10,287 nucleotides of DNA from Bacteroidales bacterium (lineage in GTDB: Bacteria; Bacteroidota; Bacteroidia; Bacteroidales; UBA12077). Below, in pieces: positions 5,795 through 10,287 of this stretch. Made by a program: the position numbers and the translations under genes. The notes under the pieces are model-generated. The model was not told where the DNA came from and made no database searches. It saw only the letters and a program-made list of their open reading frames with translations. Position 1 is the first letter of the stretch; every line of letters begins with the position of its first letter. The DNA is taken from contig DMBU01000069.1 in NCBI GenBank assembly GCA_003446015.1, positions 1-10,287 on the forward strand. Reading direction: 5' to 3'.

Positions 5795-7744
5795 ATGACA
5801 AGCGAATCTGTTGATGATCTTAAAAAAAGAATTGAATTTCTTGAGGATAAGATTGTGAAAAATTCTACCAAAATTGAAGAAGAATACAATTTAATTGAAT
5901 TATTAATTACCTCAACTGATGTTTTTTATAGTCGTAATCTTAAAAATAATAAATACGACTATATGAGTAAATCCATAATTGATGTTTTGGGTTATCCTTC
6001 CGAAGATTTCGTAAACTTTCCAATTGAATTTGTAATAGATTTAATCTTTCCTGAAGACAAACAAAAAATATGTAAATTCTTTACAGAATTTCTTAATTAT
6101 AATGCCAAAAAAGTAAAGAAATATAGTATTGAGTATAGAATAAAGCATAAAAATGGAAATTATGTCTGGGTATCTGAAAATATTTCAATGATAAGGGATA
6201 TTAAGAATAAACCATCCCACATGGTAGGGAACTTAAGAGATATTACAACAAGAAAAAAAACAGAGCAGGAAATTTTAAACAATCAAGCTTTACTCAATTC
6301 AATTATTGAAAATACATCCGGAAGCTTATGGTCTATTGACAATAACTACAATTTTATTCAGGGTAATTCTGTTTTTAAAAAAGAAATAAAAAAAGCTTTC
6401 AATAAGGTATACGAAGAAGGTGTTAGCATTTTGTCAGATATTTTAAGAAAAGACTATAAAGAATGGAAAGGTTATTATGACAGAGCGCTTCAGGGTGAAA
6501 CATTTACGATTGAACTTAAAAGAAAAGTTGGAAAACCTGACTCATGGTTCGAGTACCATTTCACTCCAATAATTTCAAAAGATAACAATATCATTGGTGC
6601 AACTGTAATTTCTTATGATATAACAGACCGTAAAAAACAAGAAGTAATTCTGCAGGAAAGCGAGGAAAAATTTAAACAATATACCCAGAACTCGCCTGTT
6701 GGAATCTATACAACCGATTTAAATGGTGATTATACCTATGCAAATGAAATGTGGCTCGAAATGGCAGGAATGAGGCTTCATGAAGCTCTAGGTAAAGGAT
6801 GGATAAATGCTTTACATGCTGAAGATAAAAAAACTATTTCTGATAAGTGGTACAAGTCGGTGAAATCTAAAGGTAAATGGGGATATGAGTATCGCTTTAA
6901 GAATAAAAAAGATAAAGAGACCTGGGTGTACGGTATGGCTGTAGAATTATATGATCAAAACGGGAAAGTTTCGGGATACCTAGGTACGAATATAAATATT
7001 AATCAAATAAAAAAAGCAGAACAGCTGCTTCAATTCAATAAACAAAAACTAGAAGAGCTGAATGCCACAAAAGACAAACTCTTTTCAATAATTGCCCACG
7101 ATTTAAAAAGTCCATTTAGTACAGTTATTGGATTTAGTGAACTTTTGATAAAACATACTCAAAATAAACAGTACGATAAAGTTGAACGGTTCAGCCAGAT
7201 TATTTTGCAAGAGTCTAAAAACTCCATGGAATTACTATCAAATCTACTTGAATGGTCGAGATCACAAACCGATACTTTACATTTTGAACCATCCGAATTT
7301 AATATTTGCGATTTAATACAGGAAGTGATTGATTTATTTCAAGTTACTGCAACCCAAAAACAGATAACTATAACTGTTAGTAAAAAAGATCAGATTAAGT
7401 ATTTTGCCGACAAGAATATGATTTATACAGTTTTAAGAAATTTAATTTCCAATGCTATAAAGTTTACGAATTCCGGAGGTGAAATTTTAATTAAAACTAT
7501 TCAGGATAAAGATGCCAATATCATTTGCGTAAGTGACTCAGGAGTTGGAATTAGTCAGGAAAATATTAAAAAGTTATTTAAGTTAAAAGAAACTCATTCT
7601 ACTAAGGGAACCAACGATGAAAAAGGAAGCGGATTAGGATTAATTCTTTGTAAAGATTTTATTGAAAAACATGAAGGTAAAATATGGGTTGAAAGTAAGG
7701 AAGGAAAAGGATCTTCATTTTATTTTTCAATACCTGGAAAGTAA
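5795..7744 (+). CDS. Cytoplasmic three-PAS sensor histidine kinase (orphan)
   Basis: A 649-aa kinase without membrane segments. After a short coiled coil (6-35) come three PAS/PAC units at about 36-155, 160-283 and 290-408; the PAC ends read GNLRDITTRKK (145-155), VISYDITDRKK (271-281) and YLGTNINI (395-402). A linker helix (405-427) leads to the dimerisation domain with phospho-acceptor His435 in SIIAHDLKSPF. The ATPase domain has the N-box RNLISNAIKFT (548-558, Asn549/Asn553), G1 DSGVGIS (581-587) and G2 GSGLGL (611-616), so the kinase is complete and should be active. It should sense a cytosolic signal through the PAS domains and autophosphorylate. No receiver domain or response-regulator gene is adjacent, so its partner is elsewhere. 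It ends in a shared terminator with the convergent OsmC-family gene. The ATG at 5795 is the first start after in-frame stops. Confidence 0.92.
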   Translation: MTSESVDDLKKRIEFLEDKIVKNSTKIEEEYNLIELLITSTDVFYSRNLKNNKYDYMSKSIIDVLGYPSEDFVNFPIEFVIDLIFPEDKQKICKFFTEFLNYNAKKVKKYSIEYRIKHKNGNYVWVSENISMIRDIKNKPSHMVGNLRDITTRKKTEQEILNNQALLNSIIENTSGSLWSIDNNYNFIQGNSVFKKEIKKAFNKVYEEGVSILSDILRKDYKEWKGYYDRALQGETFTIELKRKVGKPDSWFEYHFTPIISKDNNIIGATVISYDITDRKKQEVILQESEEKFKQYTQNSPVGIYTTDLNGDYTYANEMWLEMAGMRLHEALGKGWINALHAEDKKTISDKWYKSVKSKGKWGYEYRFKNKKDKETWVYGMAVELYDQNGKVSGYLGTNININQIKKAEQLLQFNKQKLEELNATKDKLFSIIAHDLKSPFSTVIGFSELLIKHTQNKQYDKVERFSQIILQESKNSMELLSNLLEWSRSQTDTLHFEPSEFNICDLIQEVIDLFQVTATQKQITITVSKKDQIKYFADKNMIYTVLRNLISNAIKFTNSGGEILIKTIQDKDANIICVSDSGVGISQENIKKLFKLKETHSTKGTNDEKGSGLGLILCKDFIEKHEGKIWVESKEGKGSSFYFSIPGK

Positions 7745-7753
7745 ATAAAAAAG

Positions 7754-7780
7754 AAACCCTGACTTTGATAATCAGGGTTT
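7754..7780. terminator. Bidirectional intrinsic terminator between the kinase and OsmC-family genes
   Basis: AAACCCTGA (7754-7762) and TCAGGGTTT (7772-7780) are perfect 9-bp inverted arms around a 9-nt loop. On the minus strand the stem is followed by a strongly T-rich tail (complement of 7745-7753), and it begins 6 nt after the OsmC-family stop. On the plus strand the tail (7781-7788) is moderately T-rich and the hairpin lies 9 nt after the kinase stop. It fits a single element ending both convergent genes, stronger for the minus-strand one. Confidence 0.85.
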
Positions 7781-7786
7781 AAACTT

Positions 7787-8182
7787 TTAGATAGTTTTTG
7801 TATACACTTCAAATTCCGGAGCTTGCTGCATATGACGTTTTACTGCACATAAATTTGCAGAGTTAATAACAGCATCTTTATACTTTTCAGGAAAATCAGC
7901 GGGGACCTGAATCTCTAAATCTATTTTATCAATTAATCTAGTACCCGGATTAAAATTCATTCGTTGAATTATTTTAATATTCTCTGAAGAAATACCTCGT
8001 TGATCGCAAAATCCTTTAACGTAAATTCCTGCACATGTTCCAATTGATGCTAAAAATAAATCGAAAGGTGCAGGAGCACTTCCTTCGCCTCCTCCTTGAA
8101 TGGGTTGATCTGTTTTTATAATATTACCATTAAAACTGGCATTAACTTTTTTGTTTCCATCGAAAAAAATTTGCATTTCCAT
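7787..8182 (-). CDS. OsmC/Ohr-family protein (putative thiol peroxidase)
   Basis: A 131-aa protein of the OsmC-like fold. The segment GGGEGSAPAPFDLFLASIGTC (30-50) ends at Cys50, the position of the peroxidatic Cys, and Cys112 in NLCAVKRHM is at the resolving position. A further Cys59 lies in the helix after Cys50. OsmC and Ohr proteins reduce organic hydroperoxides with this Cys pair as obligate dimers in the cytoplasm. The sequence resembles the broad OsmC/YhfA group more than true Ohr, so the exact substrate is uncertain and some members have no proven peroxidase role. It is transcribed alone, facing away from the acyltransferase across 268 bp. An earlier ATG pair at residues 1 and 3 gives two possible starts two codons apart; I kept the first. 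Confidence 0.85.
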   Translation of the reverse strand: MEMQIFFDGNKKVNASFNGNIIKTDQPIQGGGEGSAPAPFDLFLASIGTCAGIYVKGFCDQRGISSENIKIIQRMNFNPGTRLIDKIDLEIQVPADFPEKYKDAVINSANLCAVKRHMQQAPEFEVYTKTI

Positions 8183-8450
8183 AATAAATCAATTTTAAAA
8201 TTTAGTTATTTATATATATAGAACCATTCCATTCAAAATGTTTGCCAAATTAAAATAAATACCTTTTTGTGTCAACTTGTCGCTTTAGATAAATAATTCT
8301 TTAAATGGAATGTCATAAATTCATTATTATATTCTCCTTTTTAAATTTAAAATACAATTCACATAAATTCTAATAAGTATTCTATTAATTCTAACAGGAT
8401 TCAGTTACTTTTACCCCCTATTAATTTTCTCTTAACATAAACCCTTTCAA
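8183..8450. other. 268-bp divergent intergenic region with a 9-bp inverted repeat
   Basis: This A/T-rich gap separates the divergent OsmC-family and acyltransferase genes and must hold both start signals. CATTCCATT at 8225-8233 and AATGGAATG at 8304-8312 are perfect 9-bp inverted repeats, 70 nt apart. TAATTTTC near 8422-8429 matches seven of eight -7 positions for the acyltransferase, but the -33 region is poor. I see no RNA gene, no riboswitch-like fold and no coding frame worth calling. Confidence 0.4.
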
Positions 8451-9323
8451 ATGAATATTATTTTAGCTTTTATTTTTATTGTTTTTGTTTTTGTACTTGG
8501 ATTATTTCCCTTTTTTCTTCTGTATCAATTATCAAATTTATTATATCTTTTTCTATATCCAATATTCGGGTATAGAAAAAAAGTTATCGTTCAAAATCTT
8601 AAAGACTGTTTCCCTGAAAAAAGTGATATTGAAATAAAAAAACTCCTTCCTCCTATTTATAAAAACCTAACCGACAATATTGTAGAAGGTATAAAAGCTT
8701 TTACAATGACACGTAAACAAATAGTCAAACGGCATATAATTTTAAATCCTGAAATTATTGAACCTTATTTTAATTCGGGGAAAAGTATTATTGCTGTAAC
8801 CGGTCATTATGGTAACTGGGAATGGGGAAGTTTATCAGCAACTTTACAAACAGATTATACAATAGTTGGCTTATACAAAACTTTAAGCAATAAATGGATC
8901 GATTCATTTATGCGTTGGAGCCGATCAAGATATGGAACAATTCTGGCACCCATAAATAAGACCGCTTTAATTTTTAAAAACCTGAAAGATACACCATCTG
9001 TTTTTTTAATGGCCGCAGACCAAAGTCCAAGCAGATCGCAAAAAGAAAGCGCGTTTTGGATAAATTTTCTTGGAAGAGATACCGCATTTCTACACGGTCC
9101 TGAAAAATATGCCCGGGCTAACAATTATCCTGTTGTTTACATTGATGTACAAAGAAAGAAGCGAGGTTATTATACCATAGAATTATCTATATTAACAGAT
9201 AAGCCAACTGAATTAGAAGAAGGTAAAATCACTACTTTATTTGCTAATAAGTTAGAATCGGTAATAAACAAAGAACCCGCTAACTGGTTATGGTCTCATC
9301 GTCGTTGGAAACTAAGCCGATAA
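8451..9323 (+). CDS. LpxL/HtrB-family lysophospholipid or lipid A acyltransferase
   Basis: A 290-aa member of the PF03279 acyltransferase family. An N-terminal membrane anchor spans about 3-37. The catalytic HxxxxE motif is TGHYGNWEWG, with His119 and Glu124. AADQSP (188-193), followed by the NFLGRDTAFLHGPEKYA segment (205-221), and the C-terminal PANWLWSHRRWK (276-287) are family hallmarks. Such enzymes sit on the cytoplasmic face of the inner membrane and transfer an acyl chain from acyl-ACP, in lipid A late acylation or, in some Bacteroidota, in aminolipid synthesis. Length is close to the usual 290-310. It is transcribed alone, and its last 12 nt overlap the 3' end of the convergent acyl-CoA synthetase gene. 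Family assignment is firm; the acceptor lipid is not. Confidence 0.88.
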   Translation: MNIILAFIFIVFVFVLGLFPFFLLYQLSNLLYLFLYPIFGYRKKVIVQNLKDCFPEKSDIEIKKLLPPIYKNLTDNIVEGIKAFTMTRKQIVKRHIILNPEIIEPYFNSGKSIIAVTGHYGNWEWGSLSATLQTDYTIVGLYKTLSNKWIDSFMRWSRSRYGTILAPINKTALIFKNLKDTPSVFLMAADQSPSRSQKESAFWINFLGRDTAFLHGPEKYARANNYPVVYIDVQRKKRGYYTIELSILTDKPTELEEGKITTLFANKLESVINKEPANWLWSHRRWKLSR

Positions 9324-10287
9324 ATACATTTCCTCAACCAAAGTATTGTATTTATGTTCAACAACTTTACGTCTAACCTTAAGCGAATTTGTCATTGTTT
9401 TATTCTCTATGCTAAATGGTTCTGTTAACAAGGAGAATTTTATAATCTTTTCATAAGGTGCAAGTTCCATTTGGCAAAGATCTATTCTCTCTTGTATAAA
9501 TTGTTTAACCTCATCATTGGAAATGATCAATTCTTTGTTTTCCGGATCAATTCCTAGTTTAATAGCAAGTTCTTTTAAATTTGCAAACGAAGGCACAATT
9601 AGGGCAATAATATATTTTCTGTTATCACCTATAACAACCAATTGTTCAATAAATTTATCCTGACCTAATAATAGTTCAATCTTTTGTGGGGAGATGTATT
9701 TTCCTCCGGAAGTTTTTATTAAATCTTTTATTCGCTCAGTCATAGCCAGATATTCATTGTCAACCACAAAACCCTCATCACCTGAATAATACCAACCATC
9801 CTTAAGCACTGATTCAGTCTCGTTTGGTTTATTAAAGTATCCTTTAAAAATTGTTTTCCCCTTAATTAAAATTTCATTCTGATCACCAATCTCAATAAAC
9901 ACTTCGGGCATTATGCTGCCGCAATAATCGAAATTATATGTATCGGATTTAAAACAAGATACTGTAGCTGTAGTTTCGGTTGCACCATATCCATAATTTA
10001 TGAATGTACCCGTTGCATGAAAAAACTTCAGTAAGGTTGAGCTTATTGCAGCTCCTGCACATGGCATAAGTTTTATCCTGCCTCCAAAAATTAATCTTAA
10101 TTTACCTAGAACTAATTTATCTGCTATTGATCTTTTAAATTCAAGTAAAAAAGGTCGCTTTTTCGAATCTTTTAAATATTCAATATATTGATGTCCGATA
10201 TTAATTGACCAATTAAAGATTTTCTTTTTAAATTCAGGCCACTTTTCAAATTCTTGTAAAATTCCTTCGTAAGTTTTTTCAAAAAAA
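9312..10287 (-). CDS. Long-chain acyl-CoA synthetase (AMP-forming), C-terminal part, cut by window edge
   Basis: The reading frame is open from the right edge to the TAG at 9314-9312, about 324 codons, so this is the C-terminal half or so of a protein normally near 600 aa. The Met at 10067 is internal, since FGGRIKLMPCAGAAISS reads continuously through it. Visible motifs are YGYGATETT (adenylate-forming motif A5), YYSGDEGFV with the downstream TERIKDLIKTSGGKYISP (A7-A8), and a C-terminal NSLKVRRKVVEHKY carrying the likely catalytic A10 Lys. The spacing and motif wording match long-chain fatty acyl-CoA synthetases of the FadD15 type, which activate a fatty acid with ATP and CoA. Its 3' end overlaps the convergent acyltransferase gene by 12 nt. 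Whether it feeds the nearby acyl operon is unknown. Confidence 0.88.
   Translation of the reverse strand, partial: FFEKTYEGILQEFEKWPEFKKKIFNWSINIGHQYIEYLKDSKKRPFLLEFKRSIADKLVLGKLRLIFGGRIKLMPCAGAAISSTLLKFFHATGTFINYGYGATETTATVSCFKSDTYNFDYCGSIMPEVFIEIGDQNEILIKGKTIFKGYFNKPNETESVLKDGWYYSGDEGFVVDNEYLAMTERIKDLIKTSGGKYISPQKIELLLGQDKFIEQLVVIGDNRKYIIALIVPSFANLKELAIKLGIDPENKELIISNDEVKQFIQERIDLCQMELAPYEKIIKFSLLTEPFSIENKTMTNSLKVRRKVVEHKYNTLVEEMYLSA

Noticed and set aside
8855..9124. 89-aa minus-strand frame
   Set aside because: Antisense shadow inside the LpxL/HtrB-family gene, whose own frame carries all the family motifs.
10065..10067. Start codon of the acyl-CoA synthetase at the Met near 10067
   Set aside because: The frame stays open to the window edge and the residues upstream continue the conserved GGRIKLMPCAGA motif, so this Met is internal and the gene is simply cut by the edge.

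Overview
The window looks like chromosomal DNA of a member of the Bacteroidota, most likely a marine or anaerobic Bacteroidales/Marinilabiliales-type organism. The pointers are AT-rich DNA with A/T-rich leaders and few Shine-Dalgarno sites, a small outer-membrane barrel ending in Phe, a cytoplasmic multi-PAS histidine kinase, an LpxL/HtrB-type acyltransferase and a bacterial long-chain acyl-CoA synthetase. The genus assignment is an inference from style, not from a marker gene.

Layout: positions 1-137 hold an intergenic block of 8-bp repeat units that fold into a hairpin, plus a plus-strand terminator-like hairpin with a T7 tail. A minus-strand outer-membrane barrel gene follows (138-785). 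The centrepiece is a compact minus-strand operon (4139 down to 876): FadM-like hotdog thioesterase, full-length crotonase, AcpS-like protein, short crotonase and KASIII-like enzyme. Gaps are 6 nt, -8 nt, 1 nt and 1 nt. Diverging from it across 128 bp is a plus-strand pair: a family-2 O-methyltransferase and a small DUF5808-like membrane protein. A three-PAS orphan histidine kinase follows (5795-7744). It converges on an OsmC-family protein with a shared bidirectional terminator. Last come an LpxL/HtrB-family acyltransferase (plus) and the C-terminal part of a long-chain acyl-CoA synthetase (minus, cut by the right edge), whose 3' ends overlap by 12 nt.

The operon has the parts list of an acyl-chain building or modifying route: condensation or acyl transfer, hydration/dehydration by two crotonases, carrier-protein priming or binding, thioester release, and perhaps O-methylation by the divergent enzyme. 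I cannot match it to a characterised pathway. Two members look catalytically unorthodox. The KASIII-like protein keeps the nucleophilic Cys but, in an ungapped alignment to E. coli FabH, has Ser and Tyr where the active-site His and Asn should be. The AcpS-like protein has Leu where the metal-binding Glu should be. The first of the two crotonases beside them lacks the usual C-terminal helices. No acyl carrier protein gene lies in the window. This operon is the best candidate for an undescribed system here; the rest is largely ordinary housekeeping.
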